This document shows positions 8,386-15,440 of a DNA stretch of 33,200 bases, piece by piece. Below the pieces are notes generated by a model. That model made no database searches. It was not told the DNA's origin and worked only from the letters and a program-made list of their open reading frames with translations. The position numbers were made by a program, and so were the translations under genes. This DNA comes from a bacterium. GTDB lineage: Bacteria; Planctomycetota; UBA1135; GCA-002686595. Each line of letters opens with the position of its first letter. Within the stretch, counting starts at the first letter, position 1. Location: contig JAAELL010000062.1 of the NCBI GenBank assembly GCA_024226735.1, positions 1-33,200 of the forward strand, read 5' to 3'.

Positions 8386-10470
8386 CTAGTCGTCCTCCAA
8401 CCTCACCAGCTGCGCGACCCCCACGTCGAGCGTGTCGCCCGCCACGACCGTCGTCGTGCGACGCCACTCCTGAAAGCGGTAGTTGAACATCGCCAGCACC
8501 CCTTCGCCCGCGGGAACGAACACGGCGATGCGCGATCCGTCGAGCTCGCGCCGGCTCTCGCAGACGAAGGCCTCGGATTCCTCGCCTCCCGCCGCGTACC
8601 AGAGTACGTCCACGTACCCGGGGTCGCCGCCCGTCTTCCCATCGACGGCCGAGAACACGACGGTGCCGACCGCGAGGCACTCGAGGTCGACCGTCGCCGG
8701 AGGCCGGATGCCGTCGGTCGAGCAATCCTCCTCCCAGCGCAGGAGCCGCAGCGTGTAACGCTGGTCCGGCACGTCGGCCTGTAGCGGAACCTGCAGCGAG
8801 TAGAAGCCGCTCGAGTCCGTCCGGGTCCCGAAGCGCTGGGGGTGGTTGCGCCGGAACGTCGCGAGCTCGGCGAAGACCTCGACACCGCCGACCGGGGTGC
8901 CCTCCGTCGAAGCGACCGTCCCCTGCAGCACCTCGAACGTGTGGTCCAGCGTCACGTCCAAGAGCAGGTCTCCGGACGCCGGCACCTGTACGTCGACGCG
9001 CTTCTTAACCCCCGGGCTGGCGTCGAGGTGAGTGCGCAGCACGAGTGGGCCCGCGGCGACGCCCTCGATGACGAATGCGCCTGCATCGTCGGTGCGCACG
9101 CTCTCGCGCAGGCCTTCGATCGATACGGTCGCGCGGACGGGCTGCCCGTTGGCCTTCACGCTACCAAGGATGCGCGCTCCGGAATCGAGCTCGCACGTGA
9201 GCGGCCCGCCCGCACTGCCGTTGGGCACGTCGACCCAATCGGACTCGAAGCGCGCGTAACCCGCCGCGCGAACGACGACCTTCACCCGCGAGCGACCGTG
9301 GTTCGTGCCGAGGTTGTCGAACGCGAAGGCACCCGCGGCGTCGGTCGTCGTCAGGACGCCCGTCTTGGCACCGTCGATGCCGAGCACGATCTTGCGTCCC
9401 ATGCCCGCTCGGGCGACGACGAGCTCGACCCGCGCGCCGGCGACGTCACCACCGGCGTCGTCGACGACATGACCGGCGAACGTCGCCTCGCGAAAGAGCT
9501 CGAGCTCGACCGTCGGCGGCGGGACGGCTGCGTCGAGACGCACGCGATCCGTGCGGTCGACGAAACCGGCGTGGCTCGCACGCAGCTCGTGCCACTGGTC
9601 CGCGTAGACGGGCACCTCGATTCGCCCGGCCTCGTCCGTCTCGCCGACGGCACTGCCGCTGCAGCTCACGCGTGCCCCCGGGACGGGACGCCCGGCCGCG
9701 CGGTCGACGACGAGCACCTCGACCGGGATCGTCCGCGCCGCTACGACGATGTCGCGGTTCAGCGCGGCGCCCGGGATCTGAACGTCTTCGATCCACGGAG
9801 CGCGCCCCGCGATCGACACCTGCACGCGCACCGTGGCCCCACGCGCGACAGCGAGCTCGAACTCTCCGGCGGGACCGGTCGCGACGGCGACCTCCGGCCC
9901 GCCACGGGGCTCGACGCGCCGCGCGAGAAAGCTGCGGTTTCCCAGGGCTTCGTGTTCGCCCGAGGCCAGCTCGAGGAGCAAGCGCCCGCGCATGCCGACG
10001 CCTGGGCCGAGGCGGAGCTCGACCTCGCGTCCGGGCCGGATCGTCGCGAAGACCGCGACGAACTTCGGGTGGGACAGCTCGACGAAGATCGGCTCGCGCG
10101 TGCCGCGGTCGAGCGTGAACTGGCCCCACCGGTCGGTGGTCGTGAAGAGTCCGGGCACGTCGACGGCCGCGACGCGCACGCCTTCGATTGCGGTGTACTC
10201 GATGTCGACGACGATCCCACGCATGGCCGTTGGCGACGTCGTGGATCCGCTCGCCCGCGGCTCCTGTTTCGCGCCCGCCGCCGAGGCCCGGTCCTCGCCC
10301 GCCTCGCCGGACCGGATCAGCGGCGGCGCGGCCGAACTGGCTTCACCGCCGCCTCCGGCGAGCGGCTTCGCGTCGCCGTCACCGCTCCCCCACGCCAGGA
10401 AGCAACCCAATCCGATGGCGAGCGCCGCCATCGCAACGCTCAACCAGCCACGCAGTCCGGAGTTCACCAT
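8386..10470 (-). CDS. membrane-anchored protein with five to six carboxypeptidase-regulatory-like repeats
   Basis: I place the start at ATG 10470, giving 694 residues. It begins with a clean N-terminal hydrophobic segment (about 7-26) and leaves seven bases after the upstream stop at 10478; the frame is open for 18 more codons upstream but those overlap the neighbour. The body repeats a beta-sandwich pattern five to six times, for example RGIVVDIEYTAIEGVRVAAV, VLVVDRAAGRPVPGARV, GHVVDDAGGDVAGARVEL, LGSVKANGQPVRATVSI and QGTVASTEGTPVGGVEV. Each is followed by a T-D-x-x-G-x-F-type turn. It is the last gene of the minus-strand run that holds the Cys-repeat proteins and their radical SAM enzyme, so it could be a surface partner of those proteins; that link rests on position alone. 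Confidence 0.82.
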   Translation of the reverse strand: MVNSGLRGWLSVAMAALAIGLGCFLAWGSGDGDAKPLAGGGGEASSAAPPLIRSGEAGEDRASAAGAKQEPRASGSTTSPTAMRGIVVDIEYTAIEGVRVAAVDVPGLFTTTDRWGQFTLDRGTREPIFVELSHPKFVAVFATIRPGREVELRLGPGVGMRGRLLLELASGEHEALGNRSFLARRVEPRGGPEVAVATGPAGEFELAVARGATVRVQVSIAGRAPWIEDVQIPGAALNRDIVVAARTIPVEVLVVDRAAGRPVPGARVSCSGSAVGETDEAGRIEVPVYADQWHELRASHAGFVDRTDRVRLDAAVPPPTVELELFREATFAGHVVDDAGGDVAGARVELVVARAGMGRKIVLGIDGAKTGVLTTTDAAGAFAFDNLGTNHGRSRVKVVVRAAGYARFESDWVDVPNGSAGGPLTCELDSGARILGSVKANGQPVRATVSIEGLRESVRTDDAGAFVIEGVAAGPLVLRTHLDASPGVKKRVDVQVPASGDLLLDVTLDHTFEVLQGTVASTEGTPVGGVEVFAELATFRRNHPQRFGTRTDSSGFYSLQVPLQADVPDQRYTLRLLRWEEDCSTDGIRPPATVDLECLAVGTVVFSAVDGKTGGDPGYVDVLWYAAGGEESEAFVCESRRELDGSRIAVFVPAGEGVLAMFNYRFQEWRRTTTVVAGDTLDVGVAQLVRLEDD

Positions 10471-10477
10471 CGATCGA

Positions 10478-11860
10478 TCAGTGTGCCGGCCGGAGCACGA
10501 CTCCGAGCCAATCCTCGATCGCACTGTAGCGGACGATCTGCCATTGGCGCGAGAGAGCGCGCAAGAGGGCCTGTGCAGCGCCGGCTTGTTGCAGATGGAC
10601 CCCGCAGGTCAGAGTCCGCACAGCGCCACGGAGGTCGGCCAGGCTCGCCACGGTGGCCTCCACGTCGTCGGCGGCGAAGCACGCGACGATCGAATGAAGC
10701 TCGGGATCGGCCTCGTTGGCCGACTCCAGCCACTCGCCCAGACCCAGGGAACCTTGCGGGCCGGCGCCGCGATTCTCCGAGATCCACGCCTGCACCGCGT
10801 CGGGTGCATCGGAGATCAGCGACAGCTTGGAAACGCCCTCGCGCGAGACCGAGGCGCGCCCAGCGGCGGGCCGCACGACACCTTCGACCGCCCCGCTGGC
10901 CACCGCCCCGTTGGCGCGGATCCAGCTCGTGCCGTCGTCTGTGCCATCAAGCAGCGGCTCGACGAAGGTCGGTACGGGCCGGTAGCGTTCCGGCTCGGCG
11001 ACGTTGCGCGCACCGCCGAAGCACGTCGCGATCTCGGTCGCCGCCTCCAGCGGCCGCGACGGGAACGGCAACTGCAAGCTGCCGCCGTGCGACTCGCGCA
11101 GCACTTCGGCGGCGTCGACCGCCGCATGCGGCACCGCGTGATCGCGCCATGTCCGCGCGTCGCTCTTGGGGTACGCGCGCAGCTTCGAACGCGCGGAGAG
11201 GTTCCAAACCGACACGCCGATCAGCTCGAAGAGCGGCGCGCACCCGTCGAGCAGCTCGCACCACTCGGCGAGCGGCTGCGCGCCGTTCGAGTCGGTGTAC
11301 TCGGAGTGGAAGTGCCGGCCATTGCCAGCGACCTCTCCGTCGAACCCGAGCAGGCCGATCTTGCGGAAGCCCATGATGACGGCGAGCTGGAGCGCCGCAA
11401 AGCCCGAGTTCCCGCCGTTCGAGAACCGCGCAAACGTGTCGCCGAGGCCCTCGGTGTGGTTCGAGGGAACGCGGTGGATGCCCAACTCGTTCAAGCAGTC
11501 GAGCATGAGGTCGTTGTCGCCGGGCGTATTGCCGACGAACAGCGGATAGTCCGCGGAGCGCACGATGCGCCGCAGGTTCGAACGCAGGAGTCGATCGTCG
11601 AGCATCACGCCCGCAACGAATCGCTCGCGCACCGGCTCGAAGTCGTCGAGGTAGTTGACGACGTTGACGCCGATGAACTTGCACGGTAGGAGCTCGGCCA
11701 AGTCGACGTCCGCCACGGACGGTCCGCCCGCGACGATGACGCAACTCAGGCCGTCGTACTTGCCGCGAAAGCGGCGATCGAGATACGCCTCCTGCCGATG
11801 GGGACGGAACCCCAGGCTCTTGGTGTAGGTCCTCTGTTCCGTCCCCAATGTGTCAACCAT
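10478..11860 (-). CDS. DUF115 / sialyltransferase-like protein, possible glycosyltransferase
   Basis: This 460-residue protein has an N-terminal half like the DUF115/MptE-like and GT42-type superfamily. A nucleotide-binding start VIVAGGPSVADVDLAELL is at about 41-58. A later block has GGNSGFAALQLAVIMGF followed by KIGLLGFDGE, matching the family's S/T-G-x-x-A-L...LGF..I.L.G.D signature. These proteins bind nucleotide-activated sugars or pterin pyrophosphate; several glycosylate surface proteins. The C-terminal 170 residues are not recognised. The start has a GAGGA ribosome-binding site about six bases upstream and lies 15 bases after the Cys-repeat gene, so it is in that operon. A role in glycosylating the Ser/Thr/Asn-rich Cys-repeat proteins is inference. 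Confidence 0.7.
   Translation of the reverse strand: MVDTLGTEQRTYTKSLGFRPHRQEAYLDRRFRGKYDGLSCVIVAGGPSVADVDLAELLPCKFIGVNVVNYLDDFEPVRERFVAGVMLDDRLLRSNLRRIVRSADYPLFVGNTPGDNDLMLDCLNELGIHRVPSNHTEGLGDTFARFSNGGNSGFAALQLAVIMGFRKIGLLGFDGEVAGNGRHFHSEYTDSNGAQPLAEWCELLDGCAPLFELIGVSVWNLSARSKLRAYPKSDARTWRDHAVPHAAVDAAEVLRESHGGSLQLPFPSRPLEAATEIATCFGGARNVAEPERYRPVPTFVEPLLDGTDDGTSWIRANGAVASGAVEGVVRPAAGRASVSREGVSKLSLISDAPDAVQAWISENRGAGPQGSLGLGEWLESANEADPELHSIVACFAADDVEATVASLADLRGAVRTLTCGVHLQQAGAAQALLRALSRQWQIVRYSAIEDWLGVVLRPAH
11799..11847 (-). promoter_or_regulatory. perfect 12-bp inverted repeat inside the start of the DUF115-like gene
   Basis: TGGGGACGGAAC at 11799-11810 is matched exactly by its complement GTTCCGTCCCCA at 11836-11847, with 25 bases between. 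On the mRNA this would be a strong GC-rich hairpin covering roughly codons 5-21 of the DUF115-like gene, directly after the two Cys-repeat genes. It could lower translation or stabilise the upstream message, making the repeat proteins more abundant than the downstream enzyme. There is no U-tract, so a classical terminator is unlikely. Confidence 0.5.
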
Positions 11861-11875
11861 CGAATCCTCGCTAGA

Positions 11876-12943
11876 TCAAGCGGAGTCGCTCGCGCCTTGG
11901 GTGCAGGAGTTGGTCGCCTGCGACCCACAATGGCCGGAGTTCGTCGTTCCGGCTCCACTGCACGAGTTCTGGGTCGTGCAGCTCGACGTGTTCGTCGAGG
12001 TACCGTTGCAGTGGGCGCTGTTCGGGTCCGACCCCGAGCAGGAGCTCGAGTTCAGCGACCCCGCGCCGTTGCACGTGTTGGCGCCCGCACCCGTGCATTC
12101 GGCGGTGTTGTTGGCGCTCGCCGTGCAGGAGTTCGTCGCTCCCCCCGTACAGTCGGCGGCGTTCGTGCCAGAGGTCGTGCACGTGTTCGACGACGGGTAG
12201 CCCGAACAGGCGTTCGTCGTCGACGCACCCGCGCACTCGTTGGTGCCCTGCCCCTGGCAGGTGTTGTCTGCACCGCCCTGACAGTCATTGGTCGCCCCGC
12301 CCCCGCACTCGTTGCCCGAGGAGGTGCATGTGTTGCTGCTACCGGTGCCGACGCAGGTGTTGTGTGCGTCGTCCGTGCACTTGTCGCTGGCGTCACCGCT
12401 GCAGGTGTTGGTCCCACCAGCGGTGGCCGAGCCGCCCGAGCACGCATCGGTCGTACCGTCGTTCTTGCAACGGTTGTCCGATTGGCCGTTGCACGCATTC
12501 GTGCTGCCGTCCTCGCACGTGTTCTCCGAGCCCGACTCGCACACGTCCTTCTGGAAGCCGCCACTGCACGTATTGTTGGCGCCGTCCTCGCACGTGTTGT
12601 GCGTTCCGGAACCTTCACAGGTGTCATCGGTCGTGCCGGTGCAGTTGTTGTCGTTGCCGGTGCCCGTGCACGCGTTGCTCGTACCGCTACCGCCGTCGCA
12701 GACCTCGGTCGAGTTGCGCTCGTTCTCCGAGCACTCGTTCTCGCTGTCGCGCGTGCACACGGGGACGGGCTCGGCATCGCCTGGCGACCCGGGGACTTGG
12801 GTCTGGCTCACAGCGGCCCCGGCTGCGCCGAGCATGCCGAGGCCGACGAGCAGCGCCCGCCTGCGTGAGAAACGCCTACGTTGGTCGGGCGACACGATCC
12901 GCGCCGCGTTGCCCGTACAATAGTTCTGACGGTCTTGGTTCAT
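11876..12943 (-). CDS. exported Cys-repeat protein A (putative radical SAM substrate)
   Basis: This 355-residue protein has 34 cysteines, most separated by seven or eight residues. The loose unit is C-x-G/D-G-x-x-N-T/A-C, with Asn or Asp two residues before most cysteines; the rest is Gly, Ser, Thr, Asn and Asp. The N-terminus has a lone Cys9, the segment ARIVS (14-18), an Arg cluster and a twin-arginine-like signal SRRRALLVG (26-34) before a hydrophobic stretch ending near AVSQ. It is a tandem paralogue of the protein at 13004, matching it unit by unit. The context (radical SAM and SPASM-type proteins upstream, DUF115-like protein downstream) suggests a modified, exported structural or peptide product. 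I do not recognise the family. An unmodified disulfide-bonded solenoid is the main alternative. Confidence 0.85.
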   Translation of the reverse strand: MNQDRQNYCTGNAARIVSPDQRRRFSRRRALLVGLGMLGAAGAAVSQTQVPGSPGDAEPVPVCTRDSENECSENERNSTEVCDGGSGTSNACTGTGNDNNCTGTTDDTCEGSGTHNTCEDGANNTCSGGFQKDVCESGSENTCEDGSTNACNGQSDNRCKNDGTTDACSGGSATAGGTNTCSGDASDKCTDDAHNTCVGTGSSNTCTSSGNECGGGATNDCQGGADNTCQGQGTNECAGASTTNACSGYPSSNTCTTSGTNAADCTGGATNSCTASANNTAECTGAGANTCNGAGSLNSSSCSGSDPNSAHCNGTSTNTSSCTTQNSCSGAGTTNSGHCGSQATNSCTQGASDSA

Positions 12944-12963
12944 GGTTGATCGATTCGGTCGAG

Positions 12964-12979
12964 GAGCGCGTCAGCGCTC
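12964..12979 (-). repeat. hairpin between the two Cys-repeat genes
   Basis: In the 60-base gap between the two paralogous genes, GAGCGC (12964-12969) and GCGCTC (12974-12979) are perfect complements around a four-base loop. On the coding (minus) strand the hairpin is not followed by a U-run. It could be a weak processing or stability element. No clear Shine-Dalgarno sequence precedes the ATG at 12943, so the downstream gene may depend on coupling or on this local structure. Confidence 0.35.
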
Positions 12980-13003
12980 TTTGCGGTGGTCCTTATCCAA
13001 TCT

Positions 13004-13990
13004 TCAAGAGGCGGTGTCCGAAGCCCCACCAGAGCAGCCGTTGTTCACGCTGGCGCTGCAGGAGCCCGAGTTGGTGGTCCCCATGCCGGAGCACGTGTTG
13101 GGTCCGGTGCTGCAATCAGCCGAGTTGCTCGCCCCGCCGTCGCAGGAGTTCGCGGCGCCACTGGTGCAGTCCGCGGTGTTGTTCGCGGATCCGCTGCAGG
13201 CGTTCGAGGAGGGGAAGCCGGAACAGGTGTTCGTCGAGCCGCTCGAGCAGTAGTTCGTGCCCGCATCCGTGCAGGTGTTGCTCCCGCCGCCCTGGCAGTC
13301 ATTGGTGGCACCGCCGTAGCACTGGTTGCCGGAGCCGCTGCAGGCGTTCGTGCTGCCGGTTCCGACGCATGTGTTGTGCGCCTCGTCGCGACAGTCGTCG
13401 CTTCCGGTACCGCTGCACGTGTTGGAGCCGCCTCCGGTCCCCGTTCCACCCGCGCACGCGTCGGTCGTGCCGTCGCCCTTGCAGCGGTTGTCCTGTGCGC
13501 CATTGCACGCGTTCGTGCTGCCGTCCTCGCAAGTATTCTCGGAGCCGTCCGTGCACTTGTCCTGCACGCCCGCGCCGGAGCAGGTATTGCTGGCGCCGTC
13601 CTCGCACGTGTTGGTCACTCCCGTGCCGTCGCAGTTGTTCTTGTCGTTGGGGTTGCACGTGTTGTCGTTGCCGGTGCCCGTGCAGTCGTCGCCTTGGCCG
13701 TTCCTCTGACAGACCGGCACCGGCGGGATGTTCGGCACACTTCCCACGCACGTGTTGGTGCTGTCCGGGATGCACGTGTTGACCGTGTCCGGGTTGCAGG
13801 TGTTGTCGTCCACGGGGAAGCAGGTCGGGTCCCCGGGGATCTGGCTCTTCGCCGCGCCGACGATACCCAGCATCCCCAGTCCGATCGCCAGGGTATGCCG
13901 TCGCGAGATTCTTCGCCGGTCGCTGCGCGACACGATTCGGGCGACATTGTTCATGGCGCCGCACGTGTTCTCGTTCTTGTGTTCACTCAT
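13004..13990 (-). CDS. exported Cys-repeat protein B (putative radical SAM substrate)
   Basis: This 328-residue protein has 32 cysteines, again about every eight residues (for example DNTCNPDTVNTCIPDSTNTC), and is otherwise Gly/Ser/Thr/Asn/Asp-rich. N-terminal landmarks are Cys10, ARIVS (17-21) and the twin-arginine-like signal SRRHTLAIG (29-37), followed by a hydrophobic stretch to about AAKSQ. The start ATG overlaps the stop of the upstream degenerate radical SAM partner as ATGA, and an AAGGA site lies about seven bases upstream, so translation is probably coupled and efficient. The repeats continue to the C-terminus (SGMGTTNSGSC..., GGASDTAS), which is also the end pattern of paralogue A. 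Whether it is cross-linked by the upstream enzyme, metal-binding or disulfide-bonded cannot be read from sequence. Confidence 0.87.
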   Translation of the reverse strand: MSEHKNENTCGAMNNVARIVSRSDRRRISRRHTLAIGLGMLGIVGAAKSQIPGDPTCFPVDDNTCNPDTVNTCIPDSTNTCVGSVPNIPPVPVCQRNGQGDDCTGTGNDNTCNPNDKNNCDGTGVTNTCEDGASNTCSGAGVQDKCTDGSENTCEDGSTNACNGAQDNRCKGDGTTDACAGGTGTGGGSNTCSGTGSDDCRDEAHNTCVGTGSTNACSGSGNQCYGGATNDCQGGGSNTCTDAGTNYCSSGSTNTCSGFPSSNACSGSANNTADCTSGAANSCDGGASNSADCSTGPNTCSGMGTTNSGSCSASVNNGCSGGASDTAS

Positions 13991-15429
13991 CTCGGATTCC
14001 TTTGCAGTGAGAGCACGCCGTCGGCGTACGTGGCATGGGTACGACCGGGTTCTTGGTGAAGCTTGTGGAAGTCTTGGCGCACCTCGTCGAGGAGCGCCGC
14101 GAGTGCGTCCTTGCGCAGAGCGCAGGCCAAAGCCGCGACGTGGGCCGCGCGCTCGGGGTCGCCCGTCCGCGCCAACACGTCCATCTCAGGCGACCAGTAG
14201 CCGTCGCACAGGGGCGCAAAGGCGCACGCGACGCAGTCGGGCCAAGGATCGCTGGACTCCACTACGCCTGCGGGCGAAGTGGGGTAGACGTACGGGAAGA
14301 GCTCCTCGGCGGGGGCGTGCAGGAAGGACTCGGCGTGTCGTCGCGACCGCGCCCAGCGCCCTTCGGCGTCGATGAATCCGCCCGTGAGCCGCCGCGACCA
14401 CGCGTGACGCTGAACGCCGGGCACGGTCGTGTAGACCAGCATCGAAGCCCAGGGCTCACTCGACAGGATCGACGCGCCGAGCGTGCGGGCCACGTCGGCG
14501 ACGACGTCGGCGGCGGCCTCGAAATCGGACGCGGACTCGAGCGGTCGTGCTCCGTACTCCCCGTACGTGTCCGTCAAGAGCGGCTCGACGAGTACGCCGG
14601 CGCGGTCGGTCGCACCCTGCCAGGACTTCACGGCGTCGACCAGGTCCTCGCCGCAGCGCGTGAGGATGGCCGGGCGCAGCAAGAAGCCCTGCTTGGCCAG
14701 AGCCTCGGCCCGCACGAGCTCGTCCTCCCGCTCGATCGCGTCGGAGAGCTCGCTGCGATCTTCGATGACGAGTTGCAGGTCGGTCCAGTTGTCGAGCAGC
14801 TGGGGAAGCGCTTCACCGTCGGGAATGCGCGGGAGGCGCAGCTGCCAGGTGAACCGCTCGGGCGCGAGCTCATCCAGCGCGAAGGCACGCAGCAGCTTGC
14901 TCGTCAAGAGGTCGACGTCTTCGATCACGTCGCTTCCCGCGATGCAGAGATCGATCCGCCACGCCGGGTTCACCCGGCCGTAGTCCGCGCAGAAAGCGCG
15001 CACCGATTCGACCGAGCGCTCCCAGTCCTTGTTGACGTCGAGCTCGAGCACGACGCGCCGCAGCACCGGCGCGGCGCGGCGCTTCTCGGGCCCGCGCGGC
15101 TCGGGCAGCGGTGGGTCGTCCTCGGGAACGACGGCCCCCATGCCCATCAAGTCGCCCAGCACGGCGCGATCGATGTCGCTGACGGCGCCGCGTTCGTTGT
15201 TCAGTAAGCGACGCACCTCGTCGCGCTTTCTGAAAAGACGCATCGAGCGCCTGTTGTCGTAGGCGTTCACGACGAGGATGTCGTCGCCGTCGTCGTCGAA
15301 GACGGCCCAGGGCGAGAACCGCAGTCCTCGCGCGAGCTCCGGCGCGGGACCTTTAATGGAGTTCACATCCTTCGGGGAGTTCACATCCTTCGGGGAGCTC
15401 ACATCCTTCGGGGGGCTGACTTCTTTCAT
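13987..15429 (-). CDS. degenerate radical SAM/SPASM-like partner protein
   Basis: This 480-residue protein has the layout of a peptide-modifying radical SAM/SPASM enzyme. A winged N-terminal segment (about 40-100, with VVNAYDNRRSMRLFRKRDEV) is followed by a barrel-like middle. A C-terminal SPASM-like cysteine set is at C399, C402, C408 and C436 (CVACAFAPLC). The place where C-x3-C-x2-C should lie (LELDVNKDW, about 128-136) has no cysteine, so it should not cleave SAM. It could bind an auxiliary Fe-S cluster or present the substrate. The start is uncertain: ATG 15429 lies five bases after the radical SAM stop, while a GTG at 15438 would overlap that stop. Residues 1-25 are hexapeptide repeats (KEVSPP, KDVSSP, KDVNSP). 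Its stop overlaps the start of Cys-repeat gene B. Confidence 0.78.
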   Translation of the reverse strand: MKEVSPPKDVSSPKDVNSPKDVNSIKGPAPELARGLRFSPWAVFDDDGDDILVVNAYDNRRSMRLFRKRDEVRRLLNNERGAVSDIDRAVLGDLMGMGAVVPEDDPPLPEPRGPEKRRAAPVLRRVVLELDVNKDWERSVESVRAFCADYGRVNPAWRIDLCIAGSDVIEDVDLLTSKLLRAFALDELAPERFTWQLRLPRIPDGEALPQLLDNWTDLQLVIEDRSELSDAIEREDELVRAEALAKQGFLLRPAILTRCGEDLVDAVKSWQGATDRAGVLVEPLLTDTYGEYGARPLESASDFEAAADVVADVARTLGASILSSEPWASMLVYTTVPGVQRHAWSRRLTGGFIDAEGRWARSRRHAESFLHAPAEELFPYVYPTSPAGVVESSDPWPDCVACAFAPLCDGYWSPEMDVLARTGDPERAAHVAALACALRKDALAALLDEVRQDFHKLHQEPGRTHATYADGVLSLQRNPR

Positions 15430-15440
15430 GGGGCTCACTT
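15355..15440 (-). repeat. 18-bp tandem repeat across the radical SAM stop and partner start
   Basis: Read on the minus strand, five units of about 18 bases follow one another: GAGAAGTGAGCCCCAT, GAAAGAAGTCAGCCCCCC, GAAGGATGTGAGCTCCCC, GAAGGATGTGAACTCCCC and GAAGGATGTGAACTCCAT. The first unit contains the stop codon of the radical SAM gene and the second overlaps the start of the partner. The last three contain AAGGATGTGA, one base away from the AAGGAGGTGA complement of the 16S tail, and a minimal ATG-TGA. In the partner frame they encode hexapeptide repeats. Confidence 0.75.

Noticed and set aside
12328..13782. Cys/Arg-rich plus-strand frame across both Cys-repeat genes
   Set aside because: It is the antisense of the repeats; the minus-strand frames have start sites, export signals, paralogy and coupling with the radical SAM genes.
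11876..13990. CRISPR-like array in the repetitive DNA
   Set aside because: Units are degenerate, coding and of multiples of three; there are no constant repeats with unique spacers.
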